A DNA stretch of 8,915 bases from Weeksellaceae bacterium (lineage in GTDB: Bacteria > Bacteroidota > Bacteroidia > Flavobacteriales > Weeksellaceae), in NCBI GenBank assembly GCA_028694715.1, contig JAQVKJ010000032.1, positions 1-8,915 of the forward strand. The letters run 5' to 3'. Positions 1 through 6,921 of the stretch are shown in pieces; position 1 is the first letter of the stretch, and the number at the start of each line of letters is the position of its first letter. Under the pieces are notes generated by a model. The model saw nothing but the letters and a program-made list of their open reading frames with translations. It was not told the origin of the DNA and did not search any database. The position numbers were made by a program, and so were the translations under genes.

Positions 1-2
1 TT

Positions 3-167
3 ATCAAAAATCAACAAAGTTTATATCAATTGTTTACATATGTAAAGAATCAAGACATCCGTAATTTTGGTATTGACTATTTTAGCTGTCGGAAATTATT
101 TTTCTTCCGTGATGGCTTTTCTGAATTCAAAAAAAACCTAAAAGTTAATCAAGTACAACCAACCTGA
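3..167 (+). CDS. Possible 3' end of a plus-strand gene (partial, unidentified)
   Basis: This frame is open from the left edge for 54 codons to a TGA at 165-167, while the other two plus-strand frames have early stops. The first half (LYQLFTYVKNQD) faintly recalls the C-terminal YQ-aYxKN stretch of McrC-type restriction subunits. The rest (NFGIDYFSCRKLFFFRDGF) does not continue that family as I know it, so it could be a frayed or frameshifted remnant or chance. Any start codon lies outside the window. The region is AT-rich, which lowers the random stop-free expectation, but one short open frame is weak evidence. No function is assigned. Confidence 0.28.
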   Translation: MKNQQSLYQLFTYVKNQDIRNFGIDYFSCRKLFFFRDGFSEFKKNLKVNQVQPT

Positions 168-202
168 TTTTCGTAGAAAAGCTGTTACGGAAGTTTTATT
201 GA

Positions 203-230
203 CAAATCATTTGATTCAATTCGATTCAAA
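203..230. repeat. Two overlapping short palindromes in the AT-rich leader region
   Basis: CAAATCATTTG (203-213) is a perfect palindrome around a central C. It overlaps a 21-base imperfect palindrome (210-230) with TTTGA/TCAAA ends, in which 8 of 10 pairs match. The same stretch contains GATTCAA twice, three bases apart. The bases between the possible gene end at 167 and the terminator at 296 hold nothing else I recognise. With such AT-rich DNA this may be chance; it could also be a protein-binding site. Confidence 0.2.
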
Positions 231-295
231 CAAACCAACAAAACGAAGAATGAGATAATCAGCCTGAAATCGATGCATTTCAGAAATTAAACCAC

Positions 296-330
296 AAAAA
301 AACAGTCATCCAAGGGACGACTGTTTTTTT
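296..330 (-). terminator. Hairpin terminator downstream of tRNA-Leu, symmetric enough to work both ways
   Basis: The arms ACAGTC and GACTGT form the stem, which can continue past one mismatch with three more pairs (TCC/GGA) around a tiny loop. The stem is flanked by seven A on the left and seven T on the right. On the minus strand the A run reads as a U tract directly after the tRNA gene, whose mature 3' end is only a few bases away. On the plus strand it would equally stop transcription arriving from the left edge. Confidence 0.8.
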
Positions 331-335
331 ATTTG

Positions 336-419
336 TGCTCGCGACCGGATTCGAACCGGTACATCCGTACGGACACCACCCCCTCAAGATGGCGTGTCTA
401 CCAATTTCACCACGCGAGC
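336..419 (-). tRNA. tRNA-Leu, anticodon GAG
   Basis: Read on the minus strand this folds as a complete 84-nt class II tRNA. The acceptor stem is GCTCGCG/CGCGAGC with discriminator A, and the D arm has the AATTGGTAGA loop typical of tRNA-Leu. The anticodon stem is CCATC/GGTGG around loop TTGAGGG, giving anticodon GAG (plus-strand 383-385). A long variable arm carries a CCG-TA-CGG hairpin, and the T arm is ACCGG-TTCGAAT-CCGGT. It decodes CUU and CUC leucine codons. The 3' CCA is not encoded (the next bases are CAA), so it must be added by the CCA-adding enzyme. A -7-like box lies just upstream at 430-437 and a hairpin terminator just downstream. Confidence 0.97.
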
Positions 420-429
420 AAAAGATTTG

Positions 430-437
430 CAAAAATA
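430..437 (-). promoter_or_regulatory. Candidate -7 box for the tRNA-Leu gene
   Basis: The minus strand reads TATTTTTG, matching the Bacteroidota -7 consensus TAnnTTTG, with its last base 11 nt upstream of the mature tRNA 5' end. That would start a transcript only a few bases ahead of the tRNA. No good TTTG -33 element is found at normal spacing (the nearest, at 449-452, is too close), so the promoter is plausible rather than certain. Confidence 0.45.
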
Positions 438-474
438 ACAAAATTGCTCAAAGAAATAAGCCTTTTTTTATCAT

Positions 475-505
475 ATTCAAAAAACGGATAGATTCCCTTT
501 TGAAT
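475..505 (-). repeat. Inverted repeat just after the efflux operon, candidate 3'-end hairpin
   Basis: Perfect 8-base arms ATTCAAAA (475-482) and TTTTGAAT (498-505) enclose a 15-base loop. Two further G-C pairs can form inside if a bulge is allowed. It begins 4 bases after the stop codon of the outer-membrane channel gene on the minus strand. The U-rich descending arm is followed by ATGATAAAAAAA rather than a U tract, so it is not a textbook intrinsic terminator. It may be a weak terminator or an mRNA 3'-end stabiliser. Confidence 0.45.
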
Positions 506-509
506 TGCT

Positions 510-1913
510 TTATCTCCAGCCTCCACCAATGGCTTTGTACAGACGGACAATCGCATTCAGTCTTCCGTACTCTGCATTGATTAGATTCAGTTGAGCATTC
601 AATGCATTTCCTCTTGCAGTCAGCACATCAAGATAAGTGGCCATGCCATACTTGAGTAGCTCTTCCGAATAATCGGTCGCCTGATTGTATGCCTTATATT
701 CATTTTCTTTAAGTTCAATTTTTTGATTATTGGTTTCGTAGGTGTACAGTGCGTCAGAAACTTCTCGGCTTGCATTGAGGATGGTTTTCTTGTAATTCAG
801 CAAGGCTTGTTCCTGCTGTGCCTGTCTGACTTCATACTGGGTTCTGATTTGACGGCCGTTCAGTATAGGCTGGGTCAGTGAACCAATCAAGGCAGCGAAA
901 AGCGAATTGGCACTAAACAATTGGTCGAATTCGAGACTTTGCAATCCTCCGTTTGCATTCAGTCTGAGTGATGGATAAAAATTGCTTCGGGCGGCATTGG
1001 TCAATTCAAATGCAGTTATCAGACCGTACTCGGCCGCCATCACATCCGGTCGGTTGCTCAGTAATTCCACCGGGACACCTGTGCTGAGTTCTTCGTTCAA
1101 ACTCTGCTCAGCCAGTTTGTTTCTCTCGATGCTATGTGGATTTTCACCCATCAATAGACTCATTGCATTTTCGGTCAAATGAATTTGATTTTCTGTATCT
1201 ACCAGCAATGATTGAGTGTTCAGCAATTGCGCCTCGGTTTGTTTCACAGCCACCTCGGTCACATTTCCTGCTTCTTTCAATAATTTCATCGTTTCAAGTC
1301 CTTCCTCCTGATTTTCCAATGTTTCCTGAATGATTCGTTTTTGTTCATCCAACGCAAGCAGTTGGTAATAATATCCGGCCACACTGGCTACCAACTCAGA
1401 CTTGATTGCCTGATGCGCAGCCAAGGTTTGCAGGTGAGTGGCAACTGCCGCTTTTTCGCCGCTTCTTATTTTTCCCCAAATATCAGCTTCCCATGACAGT
1501 CCCAGAGACAATTCATACTGATTCAAATCCGTTCTATTGTCAAGACTGATTCCCTGTGAGCCGTTGAGCGAAGGATTGCTGTATGTATAGGAAGCATTTC
1601 CGTTGAGCATTGGGAAATAAGCAGCTTTTCCTTGCTTGAGATAGGCTTGTGAAATGTCAATGTTTTTCAAAGCAATTCTGATATCCAAATTATTGTCCAA
1701 TGCAGTTTGAATATATTTTGATAATTGGTTGTCGGTGAACAATTGTTGCCACGAAATTCCGGCCGAACTCAAACTGTCTTGTGCAATCCGGTCGGTTCTG
1801 AAGGTTTCTTCACTGATGAGCGCCTTTTCATTTCGCTGGTATTCTTTTACGGCCAAACATGAATGAAGCACTGTCAGTACGAATACAAGGATGAGATATT
1901 TTATATTTTTCAT
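510..1913 (-). CDS. RND efflux outer-membrane channel lipoprotein (NodT/OprM/TolC family)
   Basis: Encodes a 467-residue outer-membrane factor, the exit duct of a tripartite efflux pump, expected to trimerise into a beta-barrel plus periplasmic alpha-tunnel. The N-terminus is a lipoprotein signal with lipobox LHSC and acylated Cys19. Two repeated OEP domains follow (about 60-255 and 281-462). Family motifs seen are LSWEADIWGKIR (139-150), PVELLSNRPDVMAAE (281-295), YLDVLTARGN (427-436) and a terminal GGGW; the length is normal. The ATG overlaps the pump gene's TGA in an ATGA arrangement (1910-1913), implying translational coupling. It is the last gene of the regulator-adaptor-pump-channel operon. 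Family assignment is secure; the exported substrate cannot be read from the sequence. Confidence 0.96.
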   Translation of the reverse strand: MKNIKYLILVFVLTVLHSCLAVKEYQRNEKALISEETFRTDRIAQDSLSSAGISWQQLFTDNQLSKYIQTALDNNLDIRIALKNIDISQAYLKQGKAAYFPMLNGNASYTYSNPSLNGSQGISLDNRTDLNQYELSLGLSWEADIWGKIRSGEKAAVATHLQTLAAHQAIKSELVASVAGYYYQLLALDEQKRIIQETLENQEEGLETMKLLKEAGNVTEVAVKQTEAQLLNTQSLLVDTENQIHLTENAMSLLMGENPHSIERNKLAEQSLNEELSTGVPVELLSNRPDVMAAEYGLITAFELTNAARSNFYPSLRLNANGGLQSLEFDQLFSANSLFAALIGSLTQPILNGRQIRTQYEVRQAQQEQALLNYKKTILNASREVSDALYTYETNNQKIELKENEYKAYNQATDYSEELLKYGMATYLDVLTARGNALNAQLNLINAEYGRLNAIVRLYKAIGGGWR

Positions 1914-4900
1914 TGTAAATTTTCTTTGATTTGATTCTTCTCAAATTTCATTGGACTGATTTTTTCCTGTAACCATTGAAAAACCACAAAAAGCACAGGA
2001 ATGTTGAACACTCCGACAATGGTACCAACCAGCAGACCAAATGCAGCTCCGGTGGCAATCGAACGGTTGCCTATATAACCAACTCCAGAAGCCATTACCA
2101 GTGGCATAATTCCAAGAATAAACGCAAAAGAGGTCATCAAAATTGGACGGAACCTTGCCTTGGCCCCATTGAGTGCAGCAGAAGCTATGCTTTCTCCGTG
2201 TCTTCTCCGTTGTATAGCAAATTCCACAATCAGAATCGCATTTTTTGCCAGCAATCCGACGAGCATAATCAATGCAATCTGAAAATAAATATTGTTTTCA
2301 AGTCCTGCCAGTTTCTGAGCCCAATATGCACCCATTACTCCTCCCGGCAGTGACAGCAGAACCGAAAGTGGCAGCAAATAACTTTCGTATTGGGCAGACA
2401 ATATAAAATAAACGAAAATCAAACAGAGAATAAAAATAAGCAGAGTCTGATTTCCTGATTTGATTTCCTCACGACTAAGTCCCGAAAAATCAATGTCATA
2501 ACTGGTCGAGAGTGAGCTTGCGCTAACTTCTTGTATGGCGTTCAACGCATCGCCAGTACTGAATCCTGGATTGGGTGCACCCGATACTTTTGCTGATGTA
2601 AATAGATTAAAACGAGTAATATTTTGAGGTCCGTATATTCGTTTCAATGACATGAATTGAGTGATGGGGGCCATTTCACCCGAACTTGTTCTAACAAAAA
2701 TTTTCTGTAAGTCATTTTCGTCTGCTCTGTCCTCCGGCAATGCTTGAAGCATCACTCGGTATTGCTTGCCGTAACGGGTGAAATCGGCTGCGTAAATCCC
2801 ACCAATATAACCCTGAAGCGCATTAAAAATGGAACTAACAGAAACTCCGGATTGTTTGGCCCTCGGGATATTTAGTTCAATTTCATATTGTGCATAATTG
2901 GTGTTAAATGAAGTTTGAGCATACTGAATTTCGGGTCTTTTCATCAGTTCGTTGATGAAACCCTGAGTGGCCTGGTCAAAATTGGTGAGTTCACCCCCGG
3001 ATTTGTCGAGTAGATTTAGTTCAAATCCAGACGAAACCCCAAAACCGGGTACGCTTGGTGGAGAAAAGAAAATCATTTTTGCTTCAGGCATTTGAGAAGC
3101 CAGCGCAAACAATTGTCCTGTAATTGCATCAGTGGACATGCTTGGGTCTTTTCGTTCTTTGAATGGTTTGAGCGAAATCATTGCCATCCCATAGTTGGAT
3201 CCTTGTCCCGAAACAAAGCTGAAACCTGATACAAGTGTTATGACTTTGATTCCAGGAATCTGCGAGGCTTTCTGATAAAATTCTTCTTGTACAGCCGTCA
3301 CTCTGTCGGCAGATGCCCCAGAGGGAAGTTCAAAGTTGCCCATGATAAATCCACGGTCCTCATTCGGAACGAAACCGCTGGGCATGGTTTTGTTTGCCAC
3401 GAAGATTCCGAGTCCACAGAGCGCAAGTATCATAAAAGTCACCCATTTGTGTCTGATTAGAAAACCGAAGCTTTTTGTGTACGCCTGAGTCACCGACTTG
3501 AATCCTGAGTTGAAAGCACTGAAAAAACGCTTTAAAAGGTTTTTCTTTTTGTCATTGTTTTCGTGTTGTGGTTTGAGTACAAGTGCGCAAAGTGCTGGGC
3601 TGAGCGTAAGTGCGTTTATGGCTGAAATGACTATTGCCACGATGAGGGTAATACCAAATTGTTGATAAAACACCCCGGTGGGTCCTTGTATGAAAGTGAC
3701 CGGAATAAATACGGAAGCCATAACCAATGTGATGGACACGATGGCGCCCGCAATTTCTTTCATTGCTTCGTAAGTAACTTCTTTGCCCGATCGCTTTTCT
3801 TTTTCAATTTTGGCGTGCACCGCCTCAACGACGACTATGGCGTCATCTACCACAATACCGATGGCAAGAACTAGTGCAAACAATGTCAAAAGGTTGATGG
3901 AATAACCAAACAGATTCAGGAAGAAGAAGGTGCCTATGATTGAGACCGGGACGGCTATCAAAGGTATCAATGTTGAGCGGAAATCTTGCAGGAAGATAAA
4001 TACTACCAGAAAAACCAGAATGAAAGCTTCGATTAGTGTTTCAATCACTTTTGAAATCGATTCACTCAAAAATTCATTGGTGTCAAAGACGACCAAATAT
4101 TCCAAACCATCAGGCATGTTTACCGAAAGTTCACTTAGTTTTTGTTTTAATTCATCAATGATTTCCTGCGCATTTGAATCCGGTGTTTGATAAATGGCCA
4201 TGGCGACTGCGTTCATTCCGTTCATTTTGGAATAACCTACATAGCTTTGTGCACCGAGTTCAATCTCTGCAACATCTTTTAGATAGAGAATTTCGCCGTT
4301 TGGAAGTGCCTTGAGTACGATGTTTTCATATTGACTCTCATCGCTGTATTTTCCACTGTATCTGATGATATAACTAAAGGTTTCACCACTGTTTTCTCCA
4401 AAAGTACCTGCGGCAGCTTCCAAGCTTTCTTCATTAATGGCTGAAGTAACATCGGCCGGAACAAGACCGTAATTTGCCATTTTTGCCGGGTCAAGCCAAA
4501 TACGCATGGCATAATTTCTACTGCCGAAAACATTCGCGTCACCCACACCGGAAACCCTTTGTACTTCAGGGACTATATTGATGTTCATATAGTTTTGGAT
4601 ATATGTCCGGTCAAATTCGTTGGAAGGTGAGTAGAAGGTCACGAACATCAGCGCACTTGTTTGTTGCTTCTGGGTCACGACCCCGGTACGGTTTACCTCT
4701 GCTGGCAGGAGTGGTGTAGCTCTTGCTACACGGTTTTGGACATTCACCGAGGCAATGTCCGGGTCAACGCCTTGTTTGAATAGTATTTGAATACTGGCAG
4801 AACCTGTGTTGGTAGCTGTAGAGCTGATGAAATCCATTCCTTCTACACCATTGATTTGTTCTTCAAGCGGAATGATGACACTTTCGAGTACGGTTTGGGC

Positions 4901-5059
4901 ATTGGCTCCTGGATAAGTGGCCCTCACCTGAACGGTGGGCGGTGCGATTTCAGGGTATTGTGTGACTGGCAGTGAGGAAATTCCCAAAATACCGAGAATC
5001 ACGATTATGATTGAGATGACCGTGGAGAGAACAGGTCGTTCTATGAAGGTTTTTAACAT
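1910..5059 (-). CDS. RND multidrug efflux pump, inner-membrane permease (AcrB/HAE1 family)
   Basis: Encodes a 1049-residue proton-driven inner-membrane transporter, the same length as E. coli AcrB and complete. The fold is visible as TM1 (about 10-29), a first periplasmic porter/docking loop, TM2-TM6 (about 338-490), TM7 (about 540-557), a second periplasmic loop, and TM8-TM12 (about 872-1030). The proton-relay residues are all present: Asp405-Asp406 in GIVVDDAIVVVE, Lys939 in GLLAKNAIL, and Arg969 and Thr976 in RFRPILMTS, matching AcrB D407/D408, K940, R971 and T978. A switch-loop-like GFSFVSGQGSNYG (612-624) keeps two phenylalanines. Together these argue for an HAE1 drug/amphiphile exporter rather than a heavy-metal CusA type. 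It starts 12 bases after the adaptor stop and overlaps the channel gene by 4 bases. Substrate range is unknown. Confidence 0.97.
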   Translation of the reverse strand: MLKTFIERPVLSTVISIIIVILGILGISSLPVTQYPEIAPPTVQVRATYPGANAQTVLESVIIPLEEQINGVEGMDFISSTATNTGSASIQILFKQGVDPDIASVNVQNRVARATPLLPAEVNRTGVVTQKQQTSALMFVTFYSPSNEFDRTYIQNYMNINIVPEVQRVSGVGDANVFGSRNYAMRIWLDPAKMANYGLVPADVTSAINEESLEAAAGTFGENSGETFSYIIRYSGKYSDESQYENIVLKALPNGEILYLKDVAEIELGAQSYVGYSKMNGMNAVAMAIYQTPDSNAQEIIDELKQKLSELSVNMPDGLEYLVVFDTNEFLSESISKVIETLIEAFILVFLVVFIFLQDFRSTLIPLIAVPVSIIGTFFFLNLFGYSINLLTLFALVLAIGIVVDDAIVVVEAVHAKIEKEKRSGKEVTYEAMKEIAGAIVSITLVMASVFIPVTFIQGPTGVFYQQFGITLIVAIVISAINALTLSPALCALVLKPQHENNDKKKNLLKRFFSAFNSGFKSVTQAYTKSFGFLIRHKWVTFMILALCGLGIFVANKTMPSGFVPNEDRGFIMGNFELPSGASADRVTAVQEEFYQKASQIPGIKVITLVSGFSFVSGQGSNYGMAMISLKPFKERKDPSMSTDAITGQLFALASQMPEAKMIFFSPPSVPGFGVSSGFELNLLDKSGGELTNFDQATQGFINELMKRPEIQYAQTSFNTNYAQYEIELNIPRAKQSGVSVSSIFNALQGYIGGIYAADFTRYGKQYRVMLQALPEDRADENDLQKIFVRTSSGEMAPITQFMSLKRIYGPQNITRFNLFTSAKVSGAPNPGFSTGDALNAIQEVSASSLSTSYDIDFSGLSREEIKSGNQTLLIFILCLIFVYFILSAQYESYLLPLSVLLSLPGGVMGAYWAQKLAGLENNIYFQIALIMLVGLLAKNAILIVEFAIQRRRHGESIASAALNGAKARFRPILMTSFAFILGIMPLVMASGVGYIGNRSIATGAAFGLLVGTIVGVFNIPVLFVVFQWLQEKISPMKFEKNQIKENLQ

Positions 5060-5071
5060 CTTTAATTCTTT

Positions 5072-6259
5072 TTACATGACTGGTTTAATGATTATAATCG
5101 AGTCGAAATCAACTTTTTCAGGTGTAACGGCAGCTCTGTTTCTCAATTGTCCCAGACCTTTTGCAGCTACCAAATCTCCTTTGTCTAATCCAGAAGTAAG
5201 AATCGCGACATTGTTTACCCTGTTGCTCACTTCGACTGGTGTTGAAAAAACTGTGTCATTTATCACCTTATAGACATAAATGATTCCTTGTTGCTCGTAG
5301 GTAGAACTTTCAGGAACAGTCAACACATCTTCGAAGTTCTGCGGTATTTTAATTAGACCGCTGTTCCCGTTTGTCAGTATTCCGTTTGAATTATTGAAAG
5401 TGGCTCTGAACTGTATTGTACCAGTGCTTGGATCAATTTGGCCGGTAACGGTTTTAATGACTCCTTTTTCATCGTATGTTTTGCCGTTGGCCAGCACCAG
5501 TTCTACTTCTGGAAGATTTGAAAGTTTTTCTTTGACGGTTTTGCCTTCGGTTTCTTCAAGGAAATTCAAATATTCGGCTTCACTCATTGAGAAATACGCA
5601 TAGACTTCAGAGGTTTCCGACACCGTTGTAATCGGCGTAGGGTCAGAGGGTCCCACCAAACTTCCTTCTCTGAAATTGATGGTACCGATAACACCAGAAA
5701 CTGGGCTTTTTACCACTGCAAAATCCATATTGGCCTGAATGGCATTGAGTCCGGCTATCGCCTGTTGTTCTGCAGCCTTTGACTGTTCAAGCTGTCCTTT
5801 GGCTCTGGCCAGATTTGCTTTTGCGGTTTCCAGTTGCACACTGCTGATGACATTTCTCTCCACCAGTGGTATGAGTCTATCTACTTCCACCTGTGCTGCA
5901 TTGACGCTTGCTTCTGCGGCACTGACATTTGCACGGGCAGCATTGATGGCAGAACGGGCAGCGTTTGCATTTTGCGACTGTACGTCGGTTTCCAATCTGA
6001 ATAGGGTTTGTCCGGCAGATACTTTTTGTCCCTCATCAACAAAAACTTCTTTGATGTAACCAGAGATTTTTGCTCGTACTGCATTGTTTACTTTGCCTTC
6101 TATATTGACAGGAAAGCTGGTGTAACCTTGCACATCTCGGCTGGAGACTTCAACCACTGGAATGACCGGTGGCGATGGTGCATATTGTTCTTGTTTATTA
6201 TTGCAAGAAAGCAGCGTACTGATTGCAACAACTATTGTGAGAAATGTATTTGTTTTCAT
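5072..6259 (-). CDS. RND efflux periplasmic adaptor lipoprotein (AcrA/MexA-type membrane fusion protein)
   Basis: Encodes a 395-residue adaptor that bridges the inner-membrane pump and the outer-membrane channel. A short signal peptide ends in lipobox LLSC with Cys19 as the lipidation site. The order is the usual one: first lipoyl half-motif (about 52-92, including VRAKISGYIKEVFVDEGQKV), an alanine-rich alpha-helical hairpin (about 93-178), second lipoyl half (about 179-213, with VKSPVSGVIG), a beta-barrel domain (about 217-305, containing the IDPSTGTIQFRATFNN signature) and a membrane-proximal domain (about 306-390). Length is typical. It lies 16 bases downstream of the regulator gene and 12 bases upstream of the pump, so all are likely on one mRNA. 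Confidence 0.96.
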   Translation of the reverse strand: MKTNTFLTIVVAISTLLSCNNKQEQYAPSPPVIPVVEVSSRDVQGYTSFPVNIEGKVNNAVRAKISGYIKEVFVDEGQKVSAGQTLFRLETDVQSQNANAARSAINAARANVSAAEASVNAAQVEVDRLIPLVERNVISSVQLETAKANLARAKGQLEQSKAAEQQAIAGLNAIQANMDFAVVKSPVSGVIGTINFREGSLVGPSDPTPITTVSETSEVYAYFSMSEAEYLNFLEETEGKTVKEKLSNLPEVELVLANGKTYDEKGVIKTVTGQIDPSTGTIQFRATFNNSNGILTNGNSGLIKIPQNFEDVLTVPESSTYEQQGIIYVYKVINDTVFSTPVEVSNRVNNVAILTSGLDKGDLVAAKGLGQLRNRAAVTPEKVDFDSIIIIKPVM

Positions 6260-6275
6260 TTTGTTGTTTATGCGT

Positions 6276-6749
6276 TTATGTGATTGATTTTAATTTTTCT
6301 ATTGTATTTTCGAGTTGTTCGATGGCCAACTCAAGATGCTCTGTATAAATATTTGATTTGAGGATGCCCGGGTCGTCAGCTTTGCCAGTGATTTCCAGTT
6401 TGTATTCTCGTATTCTGCGGGCGAGATTCTTTTCTTTGTTCAACATGTCTTGAATCTTTTGCAGGCGCAATGTGATGTTGTAGGGTACAATTCTGTACAA
6501 TCTTTTTCGGTCTTCAATTTTGCTGAAATATTCAATCTCCTTGATTTGTGTAAGAAACCCAAGACTGTTTGAAATTGAACTTTTGCTCGCCTTAAAGGTT
6601 GCTGTCAGCTCATCGAATGTCACTCCTTTTCTTCCACAGTCCAGTAGTATATATGCATAAACTTTACTGGTCAAAGGCGGGAAATTCAGACTGAGTTCAA
6701 AATACGCTGATAAGTCTTTGAGCAATTGTTTTTTCGTTTCGTTCATCAT
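6276..6749 (-). CDS. GbsR/MarR-like winged-helix transcriptional regulator of the efflux operon
   Basis: Encodes a regulator of about 157 residues (156 if the second of two adjacent ATGs is used). A winged helix-turn-helix occupies about 23-82. FPPLTSKVYAYILL is the first helix, GVTFDELTATFKASKSSISNSLGFL is the helix-turn-helix with its recognition helix, and KIEDRKRLYRI forms the wing. The C-terminal part (about 85-157) is helical and charged, ending in LELAIEQLENTIEKLKSI, suited to dimerisation. The frame extends 10 codons further to a TTG at 6777-6779, but that TTG lies inside the predicted -7 box, so a transcript from that promoter could not contain it; I therefore start at 6749. It is first in the efflux operon and probably an autorepressor acting at the 6792-6816 palindrome. 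The inducer is unknown. Confidence 0.9.
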   Translation of the reverse strand: MMNETKKQLLKDLSAYFELSLNFPPLTSKVYAYILLDCGRKGVTFDELTATFKASKSSISNSLGFLTQIKEIEYFSKIEDRKRLYRIVPYNITLRLQKIQDMLNKEKNLARRIREYKLEITGKADDPGILKSNIYTEHLELAIEQLENTIEKLKSIT

Positions 6750-6776
6750 TGAATGAAAAAAGTAAAAATTCGGCAA

Positions 6777-6784
6777 CAAAGATA
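6777..6784 (-). promoter_or_regulatory. Candidate -7 box of the regulator-efflux operon promoter
   Basis: The minus strand reads TATCTTTG, an exact match to the Bacteroidota TAnnTTTG box. A TTTG lies upstream at 6808-6811 (23 bases away, slightly long) with a T-rich TTTTAC at more normal spacing, both inside the palindrome. Transcription would begin near 6770-6772, leaving an A/U-rich leader of roughly 20 bases before the tandem ATGs at 6749/6746. Confidence 0.6.
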
Positions 6785-6791
6785 CAATTAG

Positions 6792-6816
6792 TTCGGTTGT
6801 TGTAAAACAAACCGAA
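6792..6816. promoter_or_regulatory. Palindromic operator candidate for the efflux-operon regulator
   Basis: A 25-base imperfect palindrome has perfect 7-base arms TTCGGTT (6792-6798) and AACCGAA (6810-6816), two further matching pairs inside, and weaker A/T symmetry outside (ATTA/TTAA). Its centre is about 20 bases upstream of the operon's -7 box, so a bound dimer would cover the -33 region. The size and dyad symmetry suit a MarR/GbsR-type dimer. Assigning it to the adjacent regulator is inference from position. Confidence 0.65.
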
Positions 6817-6887
6817 TTAAAGAAATCATAAATTTTTAATTTTTGAATTTATTATCATATATCAATTTTTAACCGATGTTTAATCAA

Positions 6888-6895
6888 TAAATTTG
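6888..6895 (+). promoter_or_regulatory. Candidate -7 box for the YceI-family gene
   Basis: TAAATTTG matches the Bacteroidota TAnnTTTG consensus and lies 26 bases upstream of the ATG at 6922. The -33 side has no clear TTTG. The leader contains AAAAAAATATAATT directly before the start, an A-rich context instead of a Shine-Dalgarno. An AACCGA half-site like the arm of the nearby palindrome sits just upstream at 6871-6876. Confidence 0.55.
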
Positions 6896-6921
6896 CATCA
6901 TAACCTTAAAAAAATATAATT

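Noticed and set aside
1..420. tRNA-Leu as an integration site for a mobile element
   Set aside because: No repeat of the tRNA 3' end is found elsewhere in bases 1-335 and no integrase gene is visible in the window.
446..469. GCTCA/TAAGC hairpin followed by seven T on the plus strand
   Set aside because: Only three to five pairs with a mismatch or wobble, and there is no plus-strand gene upstream for it to terminate; on the minus strand the T tract is missing.
335..580. 81-codon plus-strand reading frame
   Set aside because: It runs through the tRNA-Leu gene on the other strand and into the channel gene antisense; no protein features.
4279..4548. 89-codon minus-strand frame inside the pump gene
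   Set aside because: Out-of-frame overlap entirely within a conserved pump gene, with no recognisable domain.
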